Of a DNA stretch of 64,000 bases, positions 34,382 to 43,202 are shown one piece after another. Position 1 is the stretch's first letter, and every line of letters begins with the position of its first letter. The stretch spans positions 124,001-188,000 of the forward strand of contig NZ_ACZP01000018.1 of assembly GCF_000176175.1 (NCBI RefSeq), in the 5' to 3' direction. The notes under the pieces are model-generated. The model made no database searches. It had not been told where the DNA came from and saw nothing but the letters and a program-made list of their open reading frames with translations. Source of the stretch: Vibrio furnissii CIP 102972. GTDB taxonomy: Bacteria > Pseudomonadota > Gammaproteobacteria > Enterobacterales > Vibrionaceae. Both the position numbers and the translations under genes were made by a program.

Positions 34382-37015
34382 ATGCATACCCAACCCACTT
34401 TTTCAGTTTCTTTTTCGGCATTGGCGCTGGCCATTGCTGCGGGACTCAGTGCGCCAGTACGCGCGGAGATTGTGCTGTCGCAATACGTTGAGGGCAGCAG
34501 TTACAACAAAGCGATCGAGATCGCCAACACGGGCGACGTGTCGGTCAGCCTGGATGGCTACGTGCTGGCCATGTCGACCAACGGCAGTGGCAGCTGGGAT
34601 AAAGCCTTTCCGCTGAGCGGCCAAGTGATCGCCGCACACGATGTGTTGGTGCTGTCCAACTCTGGCGCGAACAGTGACATTCAGGCGGTCACCGATATCA
34701 GCAACAACAGCGTGATTAATTTTAACGGCAACGATCCTGTGGCGCTGCTTAACAGCGATGGTGCCGTGCATGATGTCATTGGCGAGATGGGCGGCGCCGA
34801 TTTCGGGAAAGACCGCACGCTGGTGCGCCAAGCCGATGCGCTGACGCCATCGGCGGTGTATCAACCACAACAGTGGATGGTGTGGGATGCCAATGTCATC
34901 GACGGTTTGGGGTCGCTTGATACAGCGCTGCCTCAGGCGTTCACTTGTGCTCAGGATGGCAACGAGCCAACCTTTACCGCCATTCAGGATATTCAGGGCG
35001 AGGGCGATACATCACCGTTGATCAATGGTTATCCGTACATCACCGACGACGAATACACGGTGAAAGGGGTGGTCAGTGCGGTGACGGGCGGACTGACCAA
35101 AGGGTTCTATCTGCAAGCGTTGGACGATGACCACAATCCGTTGACATCAGAAGGGCTGTTTGTGTTGACCGGTCAGTCGTCGAGCGATCTTCAGCCGGGG
35201 GATGTCGTGTGTACCCGCGGTAAAGTGCAGGAGTACTACAATCTGACCCAACTGAAAGTGGAGAACAATCAGTGGGAAAAATTGTCCGAACAAGCCGCAC
35301 CAACCGCGCACGAGGTCACTATGTTAGGCAGCGACGAGCACTTTGCCCAAACCATGGAACGCTACGAAGGCATGTTGGTGACGCTGCCGAAAGCGCTGGA
35401 TATGCGTGTCACCCGCACCTTTGGTTACGATTACGATGCGCGCCGCAACAATATGGTGCTCGCCCAAGGGCGTGTGAACATGCAGCCGAACCAGCTGTTC
35501 CCGGCAGGCTCCGAACCCGCTCAGCAACAGAGCATCGACAACGCTCAGCGCCGACTGTTTGTGGAATCGGATGCCAAAGCGGGTGATGGTCAGATCCCTT
35601 ATTACCCGCAATTTGGCCGCAGCGATATCGATCAGGATGGCTCAACGGAAGACTACATTCGTGTGGATGATACGCTGTTCGATGTGGAAGGCGTGGTGAC
35701 CTACAGCTACGGCGAATACCGTCTGGTGGTGGCCAACACCATCAGTCAGGACAATCTGGTCCACAACGATCCGCGTACCGCCAAACCGAAGATGTACGAA
35801 GGGGATTTGCGCATCGCGTCGTTTAACGTCCTCAACTATTTCAATTCCCCTTATGGGGGAGACGCGAATCAGCACGGTGATAACCGCGGTGCCAGTAACT
35901 TGACTGAGTTCTCGATGCAGCAGGCGAAGATCGTCAATGCGATTTTGCGTCTGGATGCGGACATCGTCGGCTTGATGGAAATTGAGAACAACGGTTTTGG
36001 TGATGGTGCGGCGATTCGCCAGCTGGTCGATCAGCTCAACGAACGTATCGATGACAAGAAAAAACGTTACCAGTTTGTGGCCGTGGATTCGAATCAGGAT
36101 GGTCAGACCGATGAGAAAGATTCGGTTGGCAGCGACGCGATCACCACGGGCGTGATTTATCGTGACAAAGTGGTCAAACTGCTGCAAAGCCGAGTGATCC
36201 CAATGCCAAGTCAGCAAGCACCTGAAGTGCTGAATGAGGAAGGCAAAGTGATTGAAGATGGTAAGAACTACCAGCGTGATACGCTGGCGCCGACCTTTAA
36301 AGTCAAAGGCGGGAACGAGACCATCACCGTTGCAGTCAATCACCTTAAATCCAAAGGTTCAGCCTGCTGGGAAGATGCGGCGCCAGTCAGTGAAGGTGGG
36401 CAGGGCGGCGCGGATGCCGATCTGCAGGGTTCGTGTGAGAACTTCCGTGTTGCCGGAGCGGTGGCACTGGGGGAAGCGTTGGCGAAAATCGACGGTCACA
36501 AAGTGATTCTTGGCGACATGAACTCGTACGGTAAGGAAGATCCGATGCTGGTTCTGACGGACTACACGCCAGAGAAATACGGCAAAGTCATTCAAGCAGC
36601 GCGCAATACCGTGATTGGTGAACAACCCCAGTTTGGCGATGACGGCGCGGTGATCACGCAAGGCTTCGGTTATCTGAGTGCGATGGAACTGGCGCACAAA
36701 GACAACAGCTGGAGCTACTCGTACAACGACGAAGTGGGCGCGCTCGATCACCTGTTGGTCAGCGACAGTCTGAAGCTGCGTGTCGTCGATGCCATGGATT
36801 GGCACATCAACGGCGGTGAGTCGACGCTGTTTGACTACAACGATGAATACAAAGGCGATCTGCCGAAATATGCGGACCATTTCCGCGCTTCTGACCATGA
36901 TCCTGCCGTGGTTGAACTCAATATCTACGGCGGTTCATTCAGCGTGGCAGGGCTGGCCTTGCTGCTTGGGTTAGGTGGGTGGCGTTGCCAATCTGGCCGC
37001 CGAGCATCCGCGTAA
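34382..37015 (+). CDS. xds: Extracellular nuclease (Xds/ExeM/NucH type) with GlyGly-CTERM anchor
   Basis: The 877-residue secreted protein resembles V. cholerae Xds and Shewanella ExeM, which degrade extracellular DNA for nucleotide and phosphate use and biofilm turnover. It has a signal peptide (cleavage likely after APVRA), an N-terminal lamin-tail domain (IVLSQYVEGSSYNKAIEIAN region), an OB-fold region, and an endonuclease/exonuclease/phosphatase domain from about residue 476 (IASFNVLNYF, GLMEIENNG, and terminal ASDHDPAVVEL). The C-terminus is a GlyGly-CTERM signal: YGGS, a hydrophobic helix and a basic RR end, the substrate of rhombosortase. The ATG at 34382 with GAGG upstream is preferred over an ATG at 34367 that abuts its purine run. 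Its place after trpS matches V. cholerae. Confidence 0.9.
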   Translation: MHTQPTFSVSFSALALAIAAGLSAPVRAEIVLSQYVEGSSYNKAIEIANTGDVSVSLDGYVLAMSTNGSGSWDKAFPLSGQVIAAHDVLVLSNSGANSDIQAVTDISNNSVINFNGNDPVALLNSDGAVHDVIGEMGGADFGKDRTLVRQADALTPSAVYQPQQWMVWDANVIDGLGSLDTALPQAFTCAQDGNEPTFTAIQDIQGEGDTSPLINGYPYITDDEYTVKGVVSAVTGGLTKGFYLQALDDDHNPLTSEGLFVLTGQSSSDLQPGDVVCTRGKVQEYYNLTQLKVENNQWEKLSEQAAPTAHEVTMLGSDEHFAQTMERYEGMLVTLPKALDMRVTRTFGYDYDARRNNMVLAQGRVNMQPNQLFPAGSEPAQQQSIDNAQRRLFVESDAKAGDGQIPYYPQFGRSDIDQDGSTEDYIRVDDTLFDVEGVVTYSYGEYRLVVANTISQDNLVHNDPRTAKPKMYEGDLRIASFNVLNYFNSPYGGDANQHGDNRGASNLTEFSMQQAKIVNAILRLDADIVGLMEIENNGFGDGAAIRQLVDQLNERIDDKKKRYQFVAVDSNQDGQTDEKDSVGSDAITTGVIYRDKVVKLLQSRVIPMPSQQAPEVLNEEGKVIEDGKNYQRDTLAPTFKVKGGNETITVAVNHLKSKGSACWEDAAPVSEGGQGGADADLQGSCENFRVAGAVALGEALAKIDGHKVILGDMNSYGKEDPMLVLTDYTPEKYGKVIQAARNTVIGEQPQFGDDGAVITQGFGYLSAMELAHKDNSWSYSYNDEVGALDHLLVSDSLKLRVVDAMDWHINGGESTLFDYNDEYKGDLPKYADHFRASDHDPAVVELNIYGGSFSVAGLALLLGLGGWRCQSGRRASA

Positions 37016-37115
37016 TGTGCTGAGTCATACCTCGGGGCATATACCTCGAAATATCGCCACAGCATGAACATGCCCGCTGTATGAATATTCGGGTACGGCA
37101 CGTTGGCAATAATTA

Positions 37116-37142
37116 CGGGGGAGCATGGCTCCCCCGATTTGT
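37116..37142 (+). terminator. Hairpin between xds and pabA
   Basis: A perfect 9-bp stem (CGGGGGAGC / GCTCCCCCG) with an ATG loop, followed by a short ATTT. A moderate terminator candidate lying 100 bases after the nuclease stop. Confidence 0.55.
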
Positions 37143-37307
37143 TGGCGCCCTTAATGTGTTCGCCTGCAATTTGCTCGCCCACGACACGCGTACGCGCTCC
37201 CGATGGCAAGTCAGCTCGGCTGAAAACAAAATAAACCGCTTTATTGATTGAATCTGGCGCGCTGGTTTGTAGAATGCGAGGCATTCTTGTCTCACGCTGG
37301 CGACGTT

Positions 37308-37886
37308 ATGCTTCTGATCATCGATAACTACGACTCTTTTACTTACAACCTCTACCAGTATTTTTGCGAACTGGGTGCCGAGGTCAAAGTGGTGCGTAAT
37401 GATGAAATCACGTTGGCGCAAATAGAAGCGCTGGCGCCCAGTCACCTGGTGATTTCTCCGGGGCCGTGTACGCCAAATGAAGCGGGCATTTCACTGGCGG
37501 CGATTGCGCATTTTGCCGGCCGGCTGCCAATTCTGGGGGTGTGTCTTGGTCATCAGGCGATTGCACAGGTGTTCGGGGGTGAAGTGGTACGCGCCCGTCA
37601 GGTGATGCACGGCAAAACTTCCCCGGTGCGTCATACCGGGCGCAGCGTGTTTGCCGGGCTGAATAACCCACTCACTGTCACGCGTTACCATTCGCTGGTG
37701 GTGAAAAACGGCACGCTTCCCGATTGCTTTGAGCTGACGGCGTGGACGGAACTACCGGATGGCACGCCGGACGAGATCATGGGCTATCAGCATAAAACTC
37801 TGCCTATTGATGCAGTGCAGTTCCACCCGGAATCGATCAAAACCGAACAAGGTCATGAACTGCTGGCCAATTTCCTGCGTCGATAA
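37308..37886 (+). CDS. pabA: Aminodeoxychorismate/anthranilate synthase glutamine amidotransferase PabA
   Basis: The 192-residue class I amidotransferase supplies ammonia to a chorismate-using partner: PabB for folate, and possibly TrpE. It has the nucleophile cysteine in GVCLGHQAIAQ, the HSL/V segment (YHSLVV) and the HPES catalytic His-Glu pair. PabA is preferred over TrpG because it stands alone beside the acetylornithine aminotransferase gene, as in E. coli, and not in a trp operon. The ATG at 37308 gives the usual start LLIIDNYDSFTYNL; the longer open frame is rejected. Confidence 0.9.
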   Translation: MLLIIDNYDSFTYNLYQYFCELGAEVKVVRNDEITLAQIEALAPSHLVISPGPCTPNEAGISLAAIAHFAGRLPILGVCLGHQAIAQVFGGEVVRARQVMHGKTSPVRHTGRSVFAGLNNPLTVTRYHSLVVKNGTLPDCFELTAWTELPDGTPDEIMGYQHKTLPIDAVQFHPESIKTEQGHELLANFLRR

Positions 37887-38318
37887 CCTCTCATCCCTGT
37901 TCTCCTGTGCGCTACCGCCGAGGATGCGGCAGGGCGGGCTGTACAATTTTTCCTGATCGCGATCACTATTCTTAACATTTTCGTCATCAAAATTTCCTTT
38001 TTTCTACATTGAAAATTTATTCGCCGCAGATCCTGCCAATCCCTTGCTATGCCTTATTCAACCAAGGTGCGAACAGGGTTTTTTCAGCCATAATGAAAAA
38101 GTGCTTCATAAAAGTGTTTACTTGGTGCATAAATAATCATGAGTGGTGAAGATTGTGAGCTGAATCGACTGGCTGAAAGAATAAATCACTATTGAACTGG
38201 TTAATAATTTGTAAATACAATGCTGCATCAGCTGATATGCAATACAAAATCTTATTGACGAGGTTTTGTGAAAGGACGGCCTTTCTGCTAGGCATGCGGT
38301 ATCGAGAAGGAATGTGCA
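37887..38318 (+). promoter_or_regulatory. pabA-astC intergenic region
   Basis: This 432-base gap holds no credible gene. It has a small GC hairpin near 37915-37937 (CCGCC/GGCGG) that may end pabA transcription, a CRP-like segment around 37953-37969 with one good arm, ARG-box-like DNA at 38103-38141, and a GAAAGG/CCTTTC hairpin near 38270-38285 just ahead of the ribosome site. The promoter is probably in the AT-rich part from about 38090 on. Confidence 0.45.
38103..38141. promoter_or_regulatory. Candidate ArgR operator upstream of astC/argD
   Basis: The segment 38124-38141 matches 12 of 14 core positions of an ARG box (TGCAT, AAAT, AATCA). A much weaker box at 38103-38120 precedes it by exactly 3 bp. 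ArgR control of an acetyl/succinyl-ornithine aminotransferase fits both biosynthetic repression and the ast activation known in E. coli. Confidence 0.4.
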
Positions 38319-39530
38319 ATGACAGTGGAAACTAAAGTAGAACGCGGTTTGTTTGATGAGGTGATGGTGCCTTGTTACAACCCGATGGAATTCATCCCGG
38401 TGAAGGGACAGGGCTCACGTGTGTGGGATCAGCAGGGCAACGAGTATATCGATTTTGCCGGTGGCATCGCGGTGAGCTGTTTAGGGCATTGTCACCCTGC
38501 GATGGTGAACGCACTGACGGAGCAAGGTAACAAGCTGTGGCACCTCAGTAACGTGATGACCAACGAGCCGGCACTGCGTCTGGCAAAGAAACTGACGGAA
38601 GTCAGCTTTGCGGAAAAAGTGTTCTTTGCCAACTCAGGCGCGGAAGCGAACGAAGCGGCACTGAAACTGGCACGTCGCTACGCGGCCGATGTGCACGGCC
38701 CTGAAAAATCAGAAATCATCGCTTTCAAACAAGGTTTCCACGGCCGTACGTTCTTTACCGTGACTGTGGGTGGCCAAGCGGCTTACTCTGACGGTTTTGG
38801 TCCCAAACCGGGGGATGTGACGCATCTGCCATACAACGATGTGGCAGCGCTGCAAGCACATATGTCTGACCGCACTTGCGCGGTGATGATGGAGCCGCTG
38901 CAAGGTGAAGGCGGTATTGTTTCGCCTACGCCAGAATTTGTTCAGGCAGTGCGTGAGCTGTGTGACAAACACAATGCGCTGCTGATTTTTGATGAAGTGC
39001 AAACCGGGAACGGTCGTACCGGTCACTTCTACGCTTACCAAGGCATTGGCGTGACGCCAGACATCCTGAGCACCGCCAAATCACTGGGCGGCGGTTTCCC
39101 TATCGGCGCCATGCTGACCACATCGAAACTGGCAGAGCACATGAAAGTGGGCGTGCATGGTTCGACTTACGGCGGTAACCCGCTGGCTTGTGCGGTCGCA
39201 GAAGCTGTTGTGGATGTGGTGAGCAAGCCAGAAACATTGGCGGGCGTCAAAGAGCGTGAAGCGCTGTTCCGTGAAGGTTTGGCGAAAATCAATGCCAAGT
39301 ACAACCTGTTTGAAGAAATTCGTGGCAAAGGCCTGCTGTTAGGTGCGGCGCTGAACGACGAGTGGCAAGGCCGCGCGCGTGATGTGTTGGTTGCCTGTGG
39401 TAAACAAGGGCTGATGCTGCTGGTGGCTGGTGCGAACGTGGTTCGTATGACCCCATCCTTGATCATCACCAAAGAAGAAATCGAAGAAGGTTTCGCACGA
39501 CTAGATAAAGCGATTGCGACCCTAGTTTAA
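38319..39530 (+). CDS. astC: Acetylornithine/succinylornithine aminotransferase (ArgD/AstC)
   Basis: This PLP class III aminotransferase can act in both arginine synthesis (acetylornithine, and succinyldiaminopimelate in lysine synthesis) and arginine catabolism (succinylornithine). The 403-residue protein has the FANSGAEANEAALKLAR cofactor loop, the LIFDEVQTG segment and the PLP lysine in STAKSLGGGFPIG. No other argD-type gene is in the window. Its place directly ahead of astA and astD, like E. coli AstC, and after pabA, like E. coli ArgD, suggests it serves both pathways. Which symbol is right is not decided by sequence. Confidence 0.9.
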   Translation: MTVETKVERGLFDEVMVPCYNPMEFIPVKGQGSRVWDQQGNEYIDFAGGIAVSCLGHCHPAMVNALTEQGNKLWHLSNVMTNEPALRLAKKLTEVSFAEKVFFANSGAEANEAALKLARRYAADVHGPEKSEIIAFKQGFHGRTFFTVTVGGQAAYSDGFGPKPGDVTHLPYNDVAALQAHMSDRTCAVMMEPLQGEGGIVSPTPEFVQAVRELCDKHNALLIFDEVQTGNGRTGHFYAYQGIGVTPDILSTAKSLGGGFPIGAMLTTSKLAEHMKVGVHGSTYGGNPLACAVAEAVVDVVSKPETLAGVKEREALFREGLAKINAKYNLFEEIRGKGLLLGAALNDEWQGRARDVLVACGKQGLMLLVAGANVVRMTPSLIITKEEIEEGFARLDKAIATLV

Positions 39531-39629
39531 GCGAGCCCGTGCGCCATACCAAACCCATCGGATGGGGGCGGTATGGCGGCGTTATCAGGTCGAAGCATTT
39601 AGACCTGTTTGCATCTGGAGGGAGTATTG

Positions 39630-40649
39630 ATGCTAGTTGTTCGCCCTATTGCAATTTCAGACTACGACGCGCTGCACACCTGCGCAGTGGAATCGGGTCA
39701 TGGATTCACCTCATTGCCGGTTAACGAAGAACTGTTGACCAATCGCATTAAACATTCCGAATACAGCTTTACCAAACCCGACGTCAACCAGCCGGGCGAT
39801 GAGGGCTACCTGATGGTTGGCTTTGATTCCGACAGCGGTGAAGTCGCCGGGACTACCGGCATCGAAGCGTCCGTGGGCTGGGATATTCCGTTTTACTCCT
39901 ATCACATCAGCACCATTGTGCATGCCTCGCCAAAACTGGGCGTCAACAATGTGGTTAAGTTGCTGACGTTTGGAAACAACTACACCGGTTGTTCGGAAAT
40001 CTGCACGCTGTTTTTGCGCCCGCCGTTTCGCGAGGGACTCAACGGACGCCTGATGTCGAAATGCCGCTTTCTGATGATGGCCGAGCATCCACATCGATTC
40101 TCGCAAACCATTTTTGCGGAGATGCGCGGTGTATCGGACGAAGATGGTAACTCACCATTTTGGCAATGGTTGCAAGAGCACTTTTTCTCCATCGACTTCA
40201 CCATGGCGGATTACCTGACCGGCATCGGCAAGAAAGGCTTTATCGCCGACTTGATGCCAAAGCTGCCGATTTACATCAACCTGCTGAGCAAAGAAGCGCA
40301 GGCGGTGATTGGTCAGGTGCATGAGAAAACCCGCCCGGCGCTGAAGTTGCTGGAAAAAGAGGGCTTTACCTGTCGTAACTACGTCGACATTTTCGATGCG
40401 GGCCCGTCTGTGGAATGCGACCTGCGCAACATTGAATCGGTGCGCGACTCGGTGCGCGCCAAGGTGGAGATCGCCGAGCATTCCAGCTCGCAGGATTTCC
40501 TGATGTGTAATACCTCATTTGAACATTTCCGCGCGACGGCGGCGAAAGCAGCCTATAACCGTGAGCGGGGAACCGTGATTATTGCGCCGAACGTGGCAGC
40601 CGCGCTGCAAGTCGACCAAGGCGACTTCTTGCGCATCCTAGCGCAATAA
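39630..40649 (+). CDS. astA: Arginine N-succinyltransferase AstA
   Basis: AstA transfers succinyl from succinyl-CoA to arginine, opening the arginine succinyltransferase catabolic pathway. The 339-residue GNAT-fold protein starts LVVRPIAISDYDAL and has the conserved CTLFLRPPFREGLNGRLMSKCRF acetyl/succinyl-CoA region near residue 125-150 (two motif halves). GGAGGGAGT precedes the ATG at 39630. It lies 99 bases after astC and is followed 33 bases later by astD. Confidence 0.95.
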   Translation: MLVVRPIAISDYDALHTCAVESGHGFTSLPVNEELLTNRIKHSEYSFTKPDVNQPGDEGYLMVGFDSDSGEVAGTTGIEASVGWDIPFYSYHISTIVHASPKLGVNNVVKLLTFGNNYTGCSEICTLFLRPPFREGLNGRLMSKCRFLMMAEHPHRFSQTIFAEMRGVSDEDGNSPFWQWLQEHFFSIDFTMADYLTGIGKKGFIADLMPKLPIYINLLSKEAQAVIGQVHEKTRPALKLLEKEGFTCRNYVDIFDAGPSVECDLRNIESVRDSVRAKVEIAEHSSSQDFLMCNTSFEHFRATAAKAAYNRERGTVIIAPNVAAALQVDQGDFLRILAQ

Positions 40650-40682
40650 TCTGCGCACAGTAACGAATTGAAGGACAAGACA

Positions 40683-42140
40683 ATGACTCAGTGGATTGCC
40701 GGTCAATGGGTGGCTGGTCAGGGGGAACACCTCACCTCTTTAAGCCCATACAACAACGAAATCGTCTGGCAGGGCGACAGTGCCACGCCCGCTCAGGTTG
40801 AAGATGCCGTGAAAGCCGCGCGCACTGCGTTTGTTGCGTGGAAGAAACTGCCATTCGCGGCACGCGAAAAAGTGGTGCTGGCGTTTGCTGAAAAGGTTAA
40901 AGCCAACGCCGAAGCCATTGCGGAAGTGATTGCCAAAGAAACCGGCAAACCGATTTGGGAAACGCGCACCGAAGCCGCCGCCATGGCTGGCAAGATTGCG
41001 ATCTCGATTCGAGCCTACCATGACCGTACCGGTGAAAGCGTGCGTGAAGCGGCGGGCAACCAAATTGTGCTGCGTCATCGTCCGCTGGGCGTGATGGCGG
41101 TCTTTGGGCCGTACAATTTCCCGGGCCACCTGCCAAACGGTCACATCGTACCTGCGCTGCTGGCAGGCAACACTGTGGTCTTCAAACCATCGGAACAAAC
41201 CCCGTGGACGGGAGAAGTAGCGATGAAACTATGGGAAGAAGCGGGCTTGCCGAAAGGCGTACTGAACCTGGTACAAGGCGGTAAAGAGACCGGCATTGCA
41301 CTCGCGCAGTCAAAAGGTATCGATGGTTTGCTATTTACTGGCAGCGCCAATACGGGGCATCTGCTGCACCGTCAGTTCGCAGGACAACCCGGTAAGATGC
41401 TGGCACTGGAAATGGGCGGCAACAACCCGATGGTGATCTCCGATCAATATGGTGATTTGGATGCCACCGTGTATACCATCATTCAATCGGCCTTCATCAG
41501 TGCCGGTCAGCGTTGCACCTGTGCACGCCGCTTGTACGTACCACACGGCGATAAGGGCGATGCGCTGATCACGCGTCTGGTGGAAGCGACTCAGAAACTG
41601 CGCATCGACCAACCTTTTGCAGAGCCTGCACCGTTTATGGGGCCACAAATTTCCAAAGCGGCCGCGGACGTGATTCTCAATGCGCAGGCAAACTTACAGT
41701 CGCTGGGCGGTGAAATTTTGTTGGAAGCGCGCGGTCTGCAAGCGGCGTTTGTCACGCCGGGCATCATCGATGTCACGCCGATTGCCGAGCTACCAGATGA
41801 CGAATACTTTGGCCCGCTACTACAAGTGGTGCGTTACGAAACGCTAGCCGAGGCGGTTGAACTGGCTAATGACACCCAGTTTGGTTTGTCGGCGGGTCTG
41901 GTCACCACTGATGACCGCGAGTGGGAATACTTTGTGGACCACATTCGCGCTGGCATTGTGAACCGCAACCGTCAGCTGACGGGCGCAAGTGGCGATGCGC
42001 CATTTGGTGGCCCGGGCGCGTCGGGCAACCTACGTCCAAGCGCGTTCTACGCCGCGGACTACTGCGCGTATCCGATGGCGTCGATGGAAGGTTCGGCCAC
42101 TGAATTGCCAGCCACGTTGAGTCCGGGTATCGAACTGTAA
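40683..42140 (+). CDS. astD: N-succinylglutamate 5-semialdehyde dehydrogenase AstD
   Basis: AstD oxidises succinylglutamate semialdehyde to succinylglutamate with NAD in arginine catabolism. The 485-residue aldehyde dehydrogenase has the LALEMGGNNP glutamate motif and the catalytic cysteine in SAGQRCTCARRLYV. The FGPYNFPGHLPNG substrate loop is typical of AstD. The ATG at 40683 has AAGGACAAGACA upstream. astB and astE, which complete the pathway, do not follow and must be elsewhere. Confidence 0.95.
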   Translation: MTQWIAGQWVAGQGEHLTSLSPYNNEIVWQGDSATPAQVEDAVKAARTAFVAWKKLPFAAREKVVLAFAEKVKANAEAIAEVIAKETGKPIWETRTEAAAMAGKIAISIRAYHDRTGESVREAAGNQIVLRHRPLGVMAVFGPYNFPGHLPNGHIVPALLAGNTVVFKPSEQTPWTGEVAMKLWEEAGLPKGVLNLVQGGKETGIALAQSKGIDGLLFTGSANTGHLLHRQFAGQPGKMLALEMGGNNPMVISDQYGDLDATVYTIIQSAFISAGQRCTCARRLYVPHGDKGDALITRLVEATQKLRIDQPFAEPAPFMGPQISKAAADVILNAQANLQSLGGEILLEARGLQAAFVTPGIIDVTPIAELPDDEYFGPLLQVVRYETLAEAVELANDTQFGLSAGLVTTDDREWEYFVDHIRAGIVNRNRQLTGASGDAPFGGPGASGNLRPSAFYAADYCAYPMASMEGSATELPATLSPGIEL

Positions 42141-42170
42141 TTGATGATTTAGCTTACGTCACAGGCTGAA

Positions 42171-42215
42171 GGCTACCCGGTCCTTCTCGGGCTTCGGATC
42201 GGGTAGCCACTTTTT
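42171..42215 (+). terminator. Terminator or attenuator after astD
   Basis: GGCTACCCG (42171-42179) pairs with CGGGTAGCC (42200-42208), followed by AC and a T5 run. A 20-base loop contains further short pairing. It separates astD from the DUF1338 gene. Confidence 0.65.
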
Positions 42216-42325
42216 ACCAGAACAACAATAAATCGGTATCGTCGCCCCAAGTCGTGAGTGGTCACTTGGGCAACAGAATTTAATCACCCAGGTTGCTTGC
42301 AGAGCAGCGCAGACAAGGAGGCGTT

Positions 42326-43120
42326 ATGACGCCAGCAGTTCTTTTTGAATCCCTATGGAATGACTACATTCGACGCCTTTGTCCGTCGGCCGACAAGGTG
42401 CATCAACTGCTTCAGGAAGACGAAGTGTTGATCAACGACCACATCGCCCTGCGCACCTTTAATATCGCGCCGTTGGGGCTGGAAACACTGGCTAAACCGT
42501 TTCTGGCATTGGGCTACACGCCGTGCGGTGATTACGTGTTTGAGAGCAAAAAGCTGGTGGCAAAACATTTTGAGCATCCAGACCCGCTGCAACCGAAAGT
42601 TTTCATCAGTGAACTGAAAGTGGAAGCGTGCTCGCTTGAGCTGCAATCGATTGTGGCGAAGTTGGCGGCGCAAGTGGATGTGACGCAACTTCAGCACCCG
42701 GCATTCCTCTACGGTGGCCGCTTGTGGGATCTGAGTTACGCGGATTATCTGCAACTGGCGAAAGAGAGCGAATACGCGGCTTGGTTGGCTGCACATGGTT
42801 ACGGCGCTAACCACTTTACCGTGAGCGTGAATCAATTGAAGGCGCTGGATGAAGTGAAACAGGTGAACGATCACCTACGCAGCGCAGGCTTTACTATCAA
42901 TGAATCTGGCGGTGAAGTGAAGGGTTCACCCGACGTGTTGCTCGAGCAGTCATCGACCATGGCAGATAAAGTGCCAGTGAGTTTCCTTGAAGGCAGCGAG
43001 ATCATTCCGGGGGGCTTTTATGAGTTTGCCAAGCGTTACCCCATGGCCAATGGTGAACTCTACACCGGGTTTGTCGCGGCATCAGCCGATAAGATTTTTG
43101 AAAGTACCGACAGCAAATAA
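42326..43120 (+). CDS. DUF1338 family protein (2-oxoadipate dioxygenase/decarboxylase-like)
   Basis: The 264-residue protein belongs to DUF1338, whose long member HglS is an iron(II) enzyme that turns 2-oxoadipate into D-2-hydroxyglutarate in lysine breakdown. Candidate metal ligands are visible in order: H in INDHIALRTF, H in GANHFTVSVN and E in PGGFYEFAKR, matching the His-His-Glu pattern. The protein is much shorter than HglS, so the substrate may differ. AAGGAGG precedes the ATG at 42326. It follows the ast genes after a terminator-like stem, which hints at a link to amino-acid catabolism; that is inference. Confidence 0.8.
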   Translation: MTPAVLFESLWNDYIRRLCPSADKVHQLLQEDEVLINDHIALRTFNIAPLGLETLAKPFLALGYTPCGDYVFESKKLVAKHFEHPDPLQPKVFISELKVEACSLELQSIVAKLAAQVDVTQLQHPAFLYGGRLWDLSYADYLQLAKESEYAAWLAAHGYGANHFTVSVNQLKALDEVKQVNDHLRSAGFTINESGGEVKGSPDVLLEQSSTMADKVPVSFLEGSEIIPGGFYEFAKRYPMANGELYTGFVAASADKIFESTDSK

Positions 43121-43152
43121 CCACGGCACGTTGACCGCAATCGACACAAATA

Positions 43153-43177
43153 AAAAGCCACCGCGAAGGTGGCTTTT
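43153..43177. terminator. Bidirectional terminator between the DUF1338 gene and crp
   Basis: AAAAGCCACC and GGTGGCTTTT form a perfect 10-bp stem around GCGAA. Both flanking genes converge on it. Confidence 0.9.
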
Positions 43178-43202
43178 CTGTGCAATGCTGTTGCGACGTC
43201 GA

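Noticed and set aside
35642..36343. 233-codon minus-strand open frame inside the nuclease gene
   Set aside because: Antisense to a well supported coding region, with a His/Val-rich, low-quality sequence typical of shadow frames.
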